NCBI RefSeq assembly: GCF_036346295.1
Contig: NZ_CP107819.1
Span: 4,960,001-5,024,000, forward strand
Direction of reading: 5' to 3'
DNA length: 64,000 nt
DNA from: Streptomyces sp. NBC_00536
GTDB taxonomy: Bacteria; Actinomycetota; Actinomycetes; Streptomycetales; Streptomycetaceae
A program made the position numbers and the translations under genes. Shown here one piece after another: positions 19,018 through 30,806 of this stretch. Numbering within the stretch: position 1 is the stretch's first letter; each line of letters opens with the position of its first letter. The notes under the pieces were generated by a model. The model searched no databases. It was not told where the DNA came from and saw only the letters and a program-made list of their open reading frames with translations.

Positions 19018-19638
19018 ATGACGACTCCGAAGACTCAGAAGATTCTGCTGATCGGTGCGAACGGCACCCTCGGGCGAGCGGTTCACACGGCTCTGCGGGA
19101 GCGCGGCCACGAGGTCCTCACCGCGTCCCGCAAGGACTCGGACTTCTCCGTCGACATCACCGATCCCGCCTCGATCCGCGCCCTGTACGACCAGGCGGGC
19201 CCGGTCGACGCGGTCGCGAGCGCGGCGGGCAGCGTCCCGTGGAAGCCCGTGGGCGAACTGACCACCCAGGACATCCGGGCCGGCCTCGAAGGCAAGGCCG
19301 TCAGCCAGATCGAGCTGGTCCTCCAGGGCCTGGAGCGGCTGCCCGAGCACGGCTCGTACACGCTCATCACCGGCATCCTGGCCCGCGAGTTCCTGCTCAC
19401 CGGCGCGGTCTCCTCCCTCGCCAACGGCGCCGTCGAGGCCTTCGTCCGCGCGGCCGCCATCGAACTCCCGGGCCGCCAGCGGATCAACGCGGTCAGCCCG
19501 ACCGTCTTCGAGGAGTCCCTTGACCTCTACGGCGACGCCTTCGCCGGATTCGACCCCGTACCGGTGAGCCGGGCCGCGGCCGCCTACGTGAAGTCGATCG
19601 AGGGCCACCAGACCGGGCAGGTCTTCCGCGTCGGGTAG
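19018..19638 (+). CDS. Short-chain dehydrogenase/reductase-like protein lacking YxxxK
   Basis: 206 residues, a short SDR. The nucleotide-binding motif GANGTLG (residues 13-19) and an NNAG-equivalent SAAGS are present. At the place of the catalytic YxxxK, however, the sequence reads SSLANGAVEAFVRAAAIEL, with no Tyr or Lys. The rest (RINAVSPTVFEES) is typical for the fold. It may bind NAD(P) and act as a sensor, or use unusual catalysis. It is divergent from the LysR gene; a weakly AT-rich gap of 110 bases separates it from the racemase operon. Confidence 0.85.
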   Translation: MTTPKTQKILLIGANGTLGRAVHTALRERGHEVLTASRKDSDFSVDITDPASIRALYDQAGPVDAVASAAGSVPWKPVGELTTQDIRAGLEGKAVSQIELVLQGLERLPEHGSYTLITGILAREFLLTGAVSSLANGAVEAFVRAAAIELPGRQRINAVSPTVFEESLDLYGDAFAGFDPVPVSRAAAAYVKSIEGHQTGQVFRVG

Positions 19639-19748
19639 GTGAATAGCCGCACTGCGTAAAGCCGAACCATCGCCACACCTTCCAACACCCGCCTCTGGAA
19701 TGCACAGTCGGTAGGTATCTCTGGAATTTTCCGGATTACGGAGGGACA

Positions 19749-20555
19749 GTGATGAACGCAACGGACGAAGGCTCGGGAATAGGAACAGGGACGTCTCCCC
19801 GAGTGCTCAAGATCGGACTCGTCGGGGGCCTCAGCTTCCCGTCGACGATCACCTACTACTACCGCATAAACCGCGAGATCAACAGCCGGCTCGGTCTCGC
19901 GCATTCCCCGCGCATCGCCCTGGAAAGCCTGGACTTCCAGCCGATGGTGGAAGCGATCGCGGCCCGGGACGGCGACTCGGTGGCCGGGCAGATCGCGGGA
20001 GCGGCGCGCCGCCTGCAGGCGGGCGGCGCGGAGTTCTTCGCGATCTGCTGCAACACCGTCCACGAGTACGCCGACCTGGTCACCGCGCAGACCGACCTCC
20101 CGCTCATCAACATCTGCAAGGTGACCGCGGCGGAGACCGAACGCCGCGGCTTCACCAAGATCGGCCTGCTGGGCTCCGCCTTCTCCATGGAGGAGTCCTT
20201 CTACCGCGACGAGTTCACCGCCCGCGGCATCGAGGTCGTCGTCCCGGAGGCGGACGACCGGGCCTTCATGCAGTACTCCATCGAGCGCGAGCTGTGCACC
20301 GGCACCATCTCGCAGGCCACCCGGGACCGCTTCCTGCGGATCTCGAACGACGTCCTCGCGCAGGGCGCGCAGGCGCTCGTACTGGCCTGCACCGAGGTGC
20401 CGCTGGTGGTCCGTCCCGAGGACTTCGACGCCCCGGTCATCGACACCGTCCACGTCCACACCGAGGCCATCGTGGAGTACGCCCTCGCCCACGCCGGGGC
20501 GGCGGAGCCGGTCCCCGCCGCCGAGGCGGCCACCGCGGGCGCCGGGCGGTCGTGA
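19749..20555 (+). CDS. Aspartate/glutamate racemase family protein
   Basis: 268 residues, or 267 if the adjacent ATG at 19752 is used; the GGAGGGA site is 4-7 bases from the GTG. The family's two active-site Cys are in AICCNTVH (C101 in GTG numbering) and LACTEVPL (C214). GLVGGLSFPSTITYYYRIN is the substrate-binding start seen in broad-specificity Asp/Glu racemases; the usual GG(M/L)S(W/P)xST pattern is kept. A D-amino acid, or epimerisation of a non-standard amino acid, is plausible. First gene of a compact five-gene run; the next start overlaps its stop by one base. Confidence 0.9.
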   Translation: MMNATDEGSGIGTGTSPRVLKIGLVGGLSFPSTITYYYRINREINSRLGLAHSPRIALESLDFQPMVEAIAARDGDSVAGQIAGAARRLQAGGAEFFAICCNTVHEYADLVTAQTDLPLINICKVTAAETERRGFTKIGLLGSAFSMEESFYRDEFTARGIEVVVPEADDRAFMQYSIERELCTGTISQATRDRFLRISNDVLAQGAQALVLACTEVPLVVRPEDFDAPVIDTVHVHTEAIVEYALAHAGAAEPVPAAEAATAGAGRS

Positions 20556-21544
20556 TGCGCGCCGTCCACGTCAAGATGACGGTCGCGACGGTCCTCCTCG
20601 GCTCGTACCTCGTCGCGAGCAAGCTGATCCTGCGCGAGGTGCCGGTCTTCACCGCCACGTTCGTGCGCCTGGTCGCCGCGGTCGTGGTGCTCGCCGTGTA
20701 CCTGCGGCTGCGGCCCCCCGAGCGCGGCGGGGGCGCGCGGCCCGCCCGGCCGGGGCGGCGCGACGCGCTGGTGCTCTTCGCGCAGACCCTGCTCGGGGTG
20801 TTCCTGTTCAGCGTGTTCGCCATGTACGGCGTGAAGATGACCGGGGCCATCGAGGCCGGCGTGCTCCTCGGCATGGTGCCCATCTCGATCAGCCTGGTCG
20901 CCATCGTCTTCCTAGGGGAGCGGCTGACCGGGCGGCGCGGGCTGGGCATCGCGCTGGCCGTGCTCGGCGCCGTCAGCATCAATGTGATGAGCGGCGGCGG
21001 GCGCACGGCCGGCGCGCACGCGGCGCTCGGCGTGCTGCTGCTCGTGTGCTCCGTGCTGTGCGAGGCGGTGTTCGTCACCTTCGGCAAGCTGCTGAAGACG
21101 CCCATCGCGCCCGCCCGGCTCTCGCTGATCCTGTCGGTGGCCGGGGCGCTGATGTTCCTGGTGCCGGCGGGCGTCGAGTCGCACTGGGGGGCGGCCCTGG
21201 CCGGGGTGAGCTGGCAGACCTGGGCGCTGATGGCGTACACCGGGGTGGCCATCAACGGCATCGCGGTCGTGCTCATGTACGACAGCCTCGACAGCGTGGA
21301 CACCACGGTGGTGGCGGCCTTCACGGCGCTCACCCCGGTCAGTGGCGCCGTGCTGTCCGTATTGCTGCTCGGCGAACAGCTGCGCGTCTACCACCTGGTC
21401 GGCATGGCCCTGGTGGTCGGCGGGGTCTTCGTCGTGGCGAAGGAAAAGCCCGCCGTGAAAGCGGTGAGTGCGGTGAAAGAGGTGAAGGAGCCGCAGGAAT
21501 CCGCGGAGGTCCATCCTGCGTATTCCGGCAATGCGGTTGTCTGA
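20555..21544 (+). CDS. EamA/DMT family transporter
   Basis: 329 residues with about ten hydrophobic segments in two repeats, each ending in the EamA-type FLGERLTGRR or LLGEQLRVY motif. DMT proteins export amino acids, their derivatives and other small metabolites. The ATG overlaps the racemase TGA (TGATG), so it belongs to the operon and may export the pathway product. The hydrophilic C-terminal ~40 residues (VKAVSAVKEVKEPQ) are an unusual addition. Confidence 0.9.
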   Translation: MRAVHVKMTVATVLLGSYLVASKLILREVPVFTATFVRLVAAVVVLAVYLRLRPPERGGGARPARPGRRDALVLFAQTLLGVFLFSVFAMYGVKMTGAIEAGVLLGMVPISISLVAIVFLGERLTGRRGLGIALAVLGAVSINVMSGGGRTAGAHAALGVLLLVCSVLCEAVFVTFGKLLKTPIAPARLSLILSVAGALMFLVPAGVESHWGAALAGVSWQTWALMAYTGVAINGIAVVLMYDSLDSVDTTVVAAFTALTPVSGAVLSVLLLGEQLRVYHLVGMALVVGGVFVVAKEKPAVKAVSAVKEVKEPQESAEVHPAYSGNAVV

Positions 21545-21626
21545 ACCTTGAGAGGCCTTCTGCGCCGTGCCCCCGGCACGGCAGAGTCTCAGTCAGGACG
21601 AGACTCTCAAGAAGGGAACGGTACCA

Positions 21627-22613
21627 ATGGCAACTGCCCTTGCTGCCCCTCTCATTTCCTCCGCATCTGGTTCGGCTTCGGTGAATTCCTTTGACCAGGA
21701 ACTCGCGAACGACCTGGCAAAGGCTTTTCCGCAGTCCGGGCCACACGACCGTGAAGTGCGGCTGAAGCTCTTCAAACGGCTCCACGCCCACTACGTCGCC
21801 TACATGGCGGGTCCCGAGGACTTCTCCTCGATCCCCCGGCTCAACGGCGACCCGGGCATCACGGCCATCGAGGACGCCTGGCTGTCCTGGGAGGACGGCC
21901 AGGTGGACCTCGCCGCGCTGCCGAAGACGGGCGCGGAGTTCCGCAGCTGGTTCCTGACCACCGCGGACCAGCACACCCAGCCCGAGTTCTGTGCCTACCT
22001 CGCCGACGAGGCCGACCTCAACGAGATCGCCCTCTTCTTCATGGGCGAGGAGCTGGTCGACAGCAAGTTCGACGACCTGATGGCCATGGTGCAGATCGGC
22101 ACCCAGGGCCCCACCAAGCTCACCATCGCCGAGAACTACTGGGACGAGATGGGCGAGGGGAACATCGAGCACATCCACACCCGGATGTTCGAGCACTCCG
22201 CCCAGTACATGCGCACCCACTTGGCGAAGTCGTCCATCGACTACTCCAACCTCCAGTTCCCCGAGGCGTACGAGAACGCCTCGCTGCTCCTCCAGTACGG
22301 CATCCACCGCCACCTCAACCCCCGTGCCCTGGGCGCGATGGGCGTCCTGGAGCAGAGCGCCTCGCCGCGCTTCCAGGCGATGGTCGACGGCTGCCGCCGC
22401 CTCGGCGTCCCGGAGGACGTCATCGACTACCAGCGGATCCACGTCCACGTGGACGCCGATCACGGCGCCGAGTGGTTCGAGGGGGTCTTCGTACCGCTCG
22501 TGGACCGCTCGCCCGGCCTGCTCCGGGAGATCTCCCTCGGGGTGCTCACCCGGGTGCGCGTGGCCAATGGCTACTACTCGCGCATCTGGGACGCCATGAA
22601 GGCACTCCGCTAG
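21627..22613 (+). CDS. Haem-oxygenase-like di-iron oxidase (HDO) superfamily enzyme
   Basis: 328 residues; ATG at 21627 chosen for its GAAGGGAACG site. The protein is helical and carries the HDO ligand pattern: Glu near 141 (FMGEEL), E181-x-x-H184 (NIEHIH) and H272-x3-D276-x2-H279 (HVHVDADH). Members such as UndA, BesC, SznF and PolF use two irons and O2 for oxidative C-C cleavage, N-oxygenation or desaturation of amino or fatty acids. The family is annotated as iron-containing redox enzyme. Which reaction occurs here cannot be read from the sequence. Placed between a transporter and a desaturase, it is probably the key oxidative step of the cluster. Confidence 0.88.
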   Translation: MATALAAPLISSASGSASVNSFDQELANDLAKAFPQSGPHDREVRLKLFKRLHAHYVAYMAGPEDFSSIPRLNGDPGITAIEDAWLSWEDGQVDLAALPKTGAEFRSWFLTTADQHTQPEFCAYLADEADLNEIALFFMGEELVDSKFDDLMAMVQIGTQGPTKLTIAENYWDEMGEGNIEHIHTRMFEHSAQYMRTHLAKSSIDYSNLQFPEAYENASLLLQYGIHRHLNPRALGAMGVLEQSASPRFQAMVDGCRRLGVPEDVIDYQRIHVHVDADHGAEWFEGVFVPLVDRSPGLLREISLGVLTRVRVANGYYSRIWDAMKALR

Positions 22614-22667
22614 CAGCCGGAGGCCCATGAGGGCCGGGACAGCCGGGACAGGGAACGTCGAGAACGG

Positions 22668-25404
<2,737 letters not shown>

Positions 25405-25424
25405 TCGCACCCCGTACGCCCCTT

Positions 25425-25455
25425 GCGCCCCGGCCAAACCTGGCCGGGGCGCTTT
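25425..25455 (+). terminator. Terminator after mdh
   Basis: 12-bp perfect stem (25425-25436 with 25441-25452), 4-base loop AACC, followed by TTT. The sequence CCGGGGCGCTTTGGCT is duplicated once just downstream (to about 25480). Confidence 0.85.
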
Positions 25456-25524
25456 GGCTTGGACCGGGGCGCTTTGGCTGGTATTCGACTGTCCGGGGAG
25501 ATAAAAGAAACCTAAGGTCGCCCG

Positions 25525-27339
25525 GTGACCGACCTCCCTCTTCCCCACCAGCCCACACCGTCCGACCGTGGCGGCGGCGGAGACGACGTCCGCAACGGCC
25601 GCCCCCCGGTCCACCCGGCGCTCAGCGAAGCGGGCCGGATGCTGTGCGCGGGCACCTACCTCGACGCCGCCTACCGCGACAAGGTGATCGACGAGCTGTA
25701 CGTGCACGAGGAGCGCATCGTCGCCCCCTCGTACGGCTTCGACGCCGCCCGCGTCCTCGCCCACGCGCTGCGCGCCCGCCGCGCCGAACTCGGCTGGGCC
25801 GCCGGGATACTCGGCGCCTGGTTCGTCGGCATGATCCTCACCGGCGGCGCGCTCCTCGGCCTGCTGGTGCCCTTCGTGCTGCTGAGCCTGTCCGGCTGGC
25901 TGCGCGCCCACGACAACCGCCTGGTGCGCTTCCTGGGCGTGGTGCTGCGCATCTACACCTGGCTGTTGCTGCTCCTGCTGGTCATCGGGCTCATCGGGGT
26001 GGGGCTGGCCGCGGGGAACGCCTTCGGGCCGCTCGGCGTCTTCGGCGCCGACACCTTCCTGAGCGGCTTCTCCGGTTCCGTCACCGGTTCGGGGGACCCG
26101 TACTCCTCCGGCTACGACAGCTACGCGTCCTCCGCGTCCTCCGGTTCCTCCGGACTCGGCGCCGCCGCGGCCCTGTGGTGGGTCCTCGCCGTCTTCCTCG
26201 CGATGGTCGCGCTCGTCTGGTTCCAGCGCGGCCAGGCCGCCCGGGCCATCGCCGGGGAACTCTCCCCGCGCCGGTACGCCGACCTCGCGGGCGACCCCGC
26301 CGAGGCCGCCCAGGGCGTCCGCTTCGCCCGGATCCGCGGCCGGGTCCGGGCCGAGCAGCACAACCCGCTGATCATGTACAACGTCAACGACCCGTTCTGC
26401 GGCGCGGGTGATCCGTACCGCCCGTGGCACCTGTCCGTCGAACTGCGCCCGCGCGAGGACCTCGGCCCCGACCGCAAGGCCGTCCCGGTCACCAACAGCG
26501 ACATCGTGCGCCGGATCGTCCCGCTGGTCCAGGCCCTGCGGGTGCCCTCGCCGCACGGCTCACCGGCCGCCGAGGCCGCCGTACTGGACCGGATGCGCGA
26601 ACTCGTCGTCGACGAATGCGTGTTCCTGCCCGGCGGCGGGCTGCCGCACCGCAACGCCGTCCCGCTCACCCCGGACGCCTGGGCCGAGCACCTCGGCGGC
26701 GCCCTCGAAGAGGGCGGCGAACGCCGCCGCCACTTCCTGCGCATCCGGGTCGGCGGCTGGGACGAGAACCTCGTCGTCACCGTCTTCGTCCGCGTCCACA
26801 CCCAGGGCGGCATGATGATGCTGGAGGTCGCGCCGCACGTCCTGCTGCCGCTGCGCACCGTCTTCCAGAACGCCGACGCCGACGCCCACCGCTACCTCCA
26901 CAACAACTGGCTGGGCAAGGCCGCCTGGGCGCTGCGCCACACCCCCGCCTCCTTCGTCTCCTCCGTCGCCATCCTCGGCCGCGGCATCGCCAGCTGGTGG
27001 CGGATCCTCACCGGCGGCCACGGCGGCGCCCTCCCCGAGGGCCCCGGCCTGTCGGTGCGCGAACTCGCCTCCCAGGACAACGGATCGCTCTTCCATCTCA
27101 TGGACCTCGACCGGTACCTGAAAACCATCCAGGACCGGGTGGTCAGCGGTGTGACACTTGCACTGCACGAAGCGGGCTGGCACACCGAGGAGTTCGCCCA
27201 GCGTGCGATCACGGTCGCGGAGGGCGGTACGTACATCCAGTCGGTGAACAACAGCGCCTTCAGCGTCGGTGGCAGCGGACACACCAACACCACCAACCAC
27301 TCGGGCAGGAGGAGGAGCAGCGGTGGCCATCAGCGGTGA
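25525..27339 (+). CDS. Large membrane protein of unknown function
   Basis: 604 residues from a GTG at 25525. An N-terminal ~80-residue soluble part (YLDAAYRDKVIDELYVHEER) precedes two or three hydrophobic segments at about 90-175 and another near 210-235, separated by a Gly/Ser/Tyr-rich loop. The remaining ~370 residues are soluble, alpha/beta-like (ARIRGRVRAEQHNPLIMYNVND; FLRIRVGGWDENLVVTVFVRVH). The last 25 residues carry SVNNSAFSVGGS-HTNT, which recurs in the next protein. No family recognised. The stop overlaps the following gene by 17 bases. Confidence 0.8.
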   Translation: MTDLPLPHQPTPSDRGGGGDDVRNGRPPVHPALSEAGRMLCAGTYLDAAYRDKVIDELYVHEERIVAPSYGFDAARVLAHALRARRAELGWAAGILGAWFVGMILTGGALLGLLVPFVLLSLSGWLRAHDNRLVRFLGVVLRIYTWLLLLLLVIGLIGVGLAAGNAFGPLGVFGADTFLSGFSGSVTGSGDPYSSGYDSYASSASSGSSGLGAAAALWWVLAVFLAMVALVWFQRGQAARAIAGELSPRRYADLAGDPAEAAQGVRFARIRGRVRAEQHNPLIMYNVNDPFCGAGDPYRPWHLSVELRPREDLGPDRKAVPVTNSDIVRRIVPLVQALRVPSPHGSPAAEAAVLDRMRELVVDECVFLPGGGLPHRNAVPLTPDAWAEHLGGALEEGGERRRHFLRIRVGGWDENLVVTVFVRVHTQGGMMMLEVAPHVLLPLRTVFQNADADAHRYLHNNWLGKAAWALRHTPASFVSSVAILGRGIASWWRILTGGHGGALPEGPGLSVRELASQDNGSLFHLMDLDRYLKTIQDRVVSGVTLALHEAGWHTEEFAQRAITVAEGGTYIQSVNNSAFSVGGSGHTNTTNHSGRRRSSGGHQR

Positions 27340-27724
27340 GCAGGAGCGCGGCCGGGAGCGCGGCCGGGACGGCGGAGGGTCCGTCCACTTCGGCGACATC
27401 AACGGGAGCAGCTTCAGCATCGGCGGCAGCAACAACACCAACACGGTCAACACCTACGGCGCCGGGGCCGTGCCCGGTCCCGGGGAACTCCTGGAAGCGG
27501 TCCTGGACCTGCGCGCCGCGCTCGTCCGGGTGCCGCGCGGCGCCGACCGCACCGCGCTCGACGCCGAACTGGACGCGGTCGCAGGCGACTTGGAAGACAC
27601 GGACGCGATCCGGCCCGGGCTGGCGGAGCGGCTGCGCGCGGCCCTCACCCGCTGGGCCCCCCTCGTCGAGCCGCTGAACGCGGCGACCGCGCTCGGCGCC
27701 CTGCTCGTGTCGCTGGGAGGCTGA
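27323..27724 (+). CDS. Small unknown protein with FGDINGSSFSIGGS motif
   Basis: 133 residues. GTG at 27323 is chosen for the strong GGAGGAGGAG just upstream (27308-27316). After a charged start, VHFGDINGSSFSIGGSNN resembles the end of the upstream protein (NNSAFSVGGS). The rest is a helical Leu/Ala/Arg domain (LLEAVLDLRAALVRVPRGAD). Sequences of the type GDI-x-G-S/N-x-F/V are common linkers between N-terminal modules and helical regions in actinobacterial signalling proteins. Function unknown; the tight packing suggests action with its neighbours. Confidence 0.7.
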   Translation: MAISGEQERGRERGRDGGGSVHFGDINGSSFSIGGSNNTNTVNTYGAGAVPGPGELLEAVLDLRAALVRVPRGADRTALDAELDAVAGDLEDTDAIRPGLAERLRAALTRWAPLVEPLNAATALGALLVSLGG

Positions 27725-27727
27725 ACC

Positions 27728-28765
27728 GTGCCCCCCGCTTCCTCCGGGACGCCCCGCTGGGACTCCCAGGCCCAGCGCTGGGTCTGGGACGCGGCGCCCG
27801 CCGCGCCCTCGTCGGCGCCGACCGCGGCCCCGCCGACGGTGCCCGCGCAGCCGACGGCCCCGCCCGAGCAGCCCCCGTACGGACCGCCGCCCGCGCACCC
27901 GGTGTACGGGCCCCCGGACCCGGGGATCTGGCTGCCGGGCGGCGCCGACCAGCAAACGCCGCCGCAGACGCAGACGCAGCCGGCCCATGCGCAACCGCCG
28001 TTCCCGCCGCCCGGTTACCCGATCCCGCCGGCGTACCCGGGCGCGGACGGATACCCGGGCGGGGACGGATACGGGCCGCAGCGCCGCTGGCTGACCCCGG
28101 CCACGGCGGGCATCGCGGTGGCCGCCGTCGCGATCGGCGCGGCCGTCGTGTGGTTCGTGCTGCGCGACTCCGGCGGCTCCGCCCCGGACCAGGCGCGCGG
28201 CACCGCGACGCCCAGCGCCACCGCGTCGCTCTCCCCGGACCCGACGGGCGGCCCGTCCGCGTCCGCGTCGGCCTCGCCGTCGTCCTCCGCCTCGCCCAGC
28301 GCGAGTACGAGCGCCAGTACGAGCCCGTCGGCGGCCGCAGGCCATGTGACCGTGACCGACCCGAAGGGCTTCACGGTCGCCGTGCCCAAGGGCTGGTACC
28401 GGGACGACCCCGGCAACGGCATCTTCTACCGCACCGCCGACCGCTCCTCGCTGCTCCAGATCTTCCAGGTGGTGGAACCGGAGCTGAGCCCCCTCGACGC
28501 CGTCAAGGGGGCCTCGGCCGACCTCCGCAACCGCACCAGCGGCTACACGGAGATCAAGGTAGGCGCGGTGCCCGGCGGTTCGGGCGCCTGTGAGCTGGTC
28601 TACGAGTACGACAGCGCGGAGTCGCACGGCCGCCGCCGGGGCGTCGAACGGGTCTTCTACGCCCAGGACGGCAACAAGTGGGCCCTGCTGACGGCCGGCC
28701 CGGCCGGGGAGTGGGACGCCACCCAGGAACACCTCGCGGCCGCGGTGGCGTCCTTCCACCCCTAG
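27728..28765 (+). CDS. Single-pass membrane protein with extracytoplasmic domain
   Basis: 345 residues from GTG 27728, 3 bases after the preceding stop. A Pro/Ala/Gln-rich cytoplasmic segment of ~120 residues (starting with a WDSQAQRWVWD motif) leads to one membrane helix (TAGIAVAAVAIGAAVVWFVL), then a Ser/Ala/Pro/Thr-rich spacer, then a ~130-residue domain (DPKGFTVAVPKGWYRDD). This last domain is the type seen outside the membrane in Streptomyces kinase-like and PknB-associated proteins. No catalytic motif. Third gene of the 25525-28765 unit. Confidence 0.75.
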   Translation: MPPASSGTPRWDSQAQRWVWDAAPAAPSSAPTAAPPTVPAQPTAPPEQPPYGPPPAHPVYGPPDPGIWLPGGADQQTPPQTQTQPAHAQPPFPPPGYPIPPAYPGADGYPGGDGYGPQRRWLTPATAGIAVAAVAIGAAVVWFVLRDSGGSAPDQARGTATPSATASLSPDPTGGPSASASASPSSSASPSASTSASTSPSAAAGHVTVTDPKGFTVAVPKGWYRDDPGNGIFYRTADRSSLLQIFQVVEPELSPLDAVKGASADLRNRTSGYTEIKVGAVPGGSGACELVYEYDSAESHGRRRGVERVFYAQDGNKWALLTAGPAGEWDATQEHLAAAVASFHP

Positions 28766-28772
28766 ATCGGGA

Positions 28773-29285
28773 TCAGCTCTTGTACATGCCCGGGGTGTAG
28801 TGCCCGGGCACCATGCGGGTGGTGACGCCGAACCGGTTCCACACGTTGATCGTCGCGATCACGGCGATCAGCTGGGCCAGTTCGGCCTCACCGAAGTGCT
28901 TCGCCGCCTTCTCGTACACCTCGTCGGGAACGAAACCGTCGGTCAGGACGGTCACGGCCTCGGTCAGCTCGATCGCGGCCAGCTCCTTCTCGGTGTAGAA
29001 GTGCCGCGACTCCTCCCACGCGCCGAGCAGGACGATCCGGTCGACGCTCTCGCCCGCCGCGATCGCGTCCTTCGTGTGCATGTCCAGGCAGAAGGCGCAG
29101 TGGTTCAGCTGCGAGGCGCGGATCTTCACCAGCTCGACGAGGGCCGGGTCCAGGCCCTTCTTCGAAGCGATCTCCAGGGCGAGGACCGCCTTGTAGACCT
29201 CCGGGGCGAGCTTGCCGATCTGCATCCGCGGGGTGTGCTCGGGTGCGTGGTGGTCGTGCGTGCCGTGCTGTTCGTTCGTGGTCAT
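28773..29285 (-). CDS. Carboxymuconolactone decarboxylase / AhpD-like protein
   Basis: 170 residues from ATG 29285 (a GTG 9 bases upstream is also in frame). It has the AhpD core with the redox motif CxxC plus His: SQLNHCAFCLDMHTKDA. AhpD-like proteins act in peroxide defence or as disulfide reductases. The N-terminus is His-rich (EQHGTHDHHAPEH), which could bind metal. Divergent from the MocR-type regulator at 29333 with a shared 47-base promoter gap, the usual arrangement for a MocR target. Confidence 0.9.
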   Translation of the reverse strand: MTTNEQHGTHDHHAPEHTPRMQIGKLAPEVYKAVLALEIASKKGLDPALVELVKIRASQLNHCAFCLDMHTKDAIAAGESVDRIVLLGAWEESRHFYTEKELAAIELTEAVTVLTDGFVPDEVYEKAAKHFGEAELAQLIAVIATINVWNRFGVTTRMVPGHYTPGMYKS

Positions 29286-29321
29286 GGGGTCCACCGTACG
29301 CAGCGGGCGGCCCGCCGGTAT

Positions 29322-29338
29322 GGTCCATATTCATGACC
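29322..29338. promoter_or_regulatory. Candidate MocR operator overlapping the regulator start
   Basis: GGTC-CATATTCAT-GACC is a 4-bp inverted repeat with a 9-base spacer in AT-richer DNA. The right half lies over the ATG of the MocR gene. It is well placed for autoregulation and for control of the divergent AhpD-like gene. Confidence 0.4.
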
Positions 29339-30730
29339 GATTCGTGGGCCACTTTCGGCGCTGACCTGCATCTGGAGCTGACCTTGGGCCGCGGCCTGCG
29401 GGCCGGGCTCACCGAATCGCTGCGCGAGGCCGCGCGCGGCGGACGGCTCGCCCCCGGCACCCGGCTGCCCTCCTCGCGCACCCTCGCCGCCGACCTCGGG
29501 ATCGCCCGCAACACGGTCGCCGAGGCCTACGCCGAACTCGTCGCCGAAGGCTGGCTCACCGCCCGCCAGGGCTCCGGGACCCGGGTCGCCGAGCGGGCCC
29601 GCCCGCGCCGGGCCGCCGCGGCCGCGCCGGTACGCCACCCCGCGCGCCGGGGGCCCTCGTACAGCCTGATGCCCGGCTCCCCGGACCTCGGCGGCTTCCC
29701 CCGCGCCGCCTGGCTGAGCGCGGCCCGGCGCGCGCTCACCGACGCCCCCAACGAGGCCTTCGGCTACGGCGGGGACCCGCGCGGCCGGCCCGAACTGCGC
29801 GAGGCGCTCGCCGGATACCTGGCCCGGGCGCGCGGGGTGTACGCCGACCCCGAACGCATCGTGCTGTGCTCCGGCTTCGCCCACGGACTGCTGCTGATGA
29901 CCCGGCTGCTGCGGGCGCGCCGGGTCCGGGAGGTCGCGGTGGAGGCGTACAGCCTCGACGTGCACCGCGACCTCCTCACGCGCGGCGGGCTGCGGACCCG
30001 GCCGCTGGCGCTGGACGCCTCCGGCGCGCGGACCGCTGAACTCGCCGGGTCGGGGGCGGGCGCCGTCCTCCTCACCCCCGCGCACCAGTTCCCCACCGGG
30101 GTCGCGCTGACGCCCGGGCGGCGGGCGGCCGCCGTCGACTGGGCGCGGACCGCCGGGGGCCTGATCCTGGAGGACGACTACGACGGCGAGTTCCGCTACG
30201 ACCGCCAGCCCGTCGGCGCGCTCCAGGGCCTCGACCCGGACCGGGTCGTCTACCTCGGCACCGCCAGCAAGTCCCTGGCGCCGGGGCTCCGGATGGGCTG
30301 GATCGTCGCGCCGCCCGGGCTCGTCGAGGAACTCCTCGCCGTCAAGGGGCGCACCGACTGGACCTCCAGCGCGCTGGACCAGCTGACGCTGGCGCAGTTC
30401 ATCACCTCCGGGGCGTACGACCGGCACGTACGGGGGATGCGGCTGCGGTACCGGCGGCGGCGCGACGAACTCGTGGCGGCGGTGGGGGAGCGGGTGGCCG
30501 TGTCCGGCATCGCGGCGGGGCTGCACGCGGTGCTGGACCTCCCGGCGGGGACCGAGCGCTCGGTCCTCCAGGCCGCCACCTGGCAGGAACTGGCCCTGGA
30601 GGGCCTGGCCCGCTTCCGCCACCCGGAGGCCGACATGCCGCCCCGCGACGCCCTCATCGTCGGCTACGGCACCCCCTCCGACAGCGCCTGGACCCCCACC
30701 CTCACCGCCCTCCGCGCAGCCCTCCCCTAA
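29333..30730 (+). CDS. MocR/PdxR-type regulator (GntR HTH fused to aminotransferase fold)
   Basis: 465 residues. The N-terminal GntR winged helix (LAPGTRLPSSRTLAADLGIARNTV) is joined by an Arg/Ala linker to a class I aminotransferase-like domain. PLP-binding features remain: Asp/Tyr in ILEDDYDGEFRYD and the Schiff-base Lys in GTASKSLAPGLRMGW. Such proteins sense PLP or amino-acid derivatives. ATG at 29333. It probably controls the divergent AhpD-like gene. Confidence 0.93.
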   Translation: MTDSWATFGADLHLELTLGRGLRAGLTESLREAARGGRLAPGTRLPSSRTLAADLGIARNTVAEAYAELVAEGWLTARQGSGTRVAERARPRRAAAAAPVRHPARRGPSYSLMPGSPDLGGFPRAAWLSAARRALTDAPNEAFGYGGDPRGRPELREALAGYLARARGVYADPERIVLCSGFAHGLLLMTRLLRARRVREVAVEAYSLDVHRDLLTRGGLRTRPLALDASGARTAELAGSGAGAVLLTPAHQFPTGVALTPGRRAAAVDWARTAGGLILEDDYDGEFRYDRQPVGALQGLDPDRVVYLGTASKSLAPGLRMGWIVAPPGLVEELLAVKGRTDWTSSALDQLTLAQFITSGAYDRHVRGMRLRYRRRRDELVAAVGERVAVSGIAAGLHAVLDLPAGTERSVLQAATWQELALEGLARFRHPEADMPPRDALIVGYGTPSDSAWTPTLTALRAALP

Positions 30731-30806
30731 CCGGGAGCCGCCCAGGCCCCATCCCAGCCCCGCCGGGACCTGGCCAAACCCGGCCTCGCTGGACCGGAGC
30801 CAAACT

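Noticed and set aside
29242..29332. Upstream extension of the MocR gene to 29243
   Set aside because: It overlaps the divergent AhpD-like gene and the shared promoter; the regulator family begins near the ATG at 29333.
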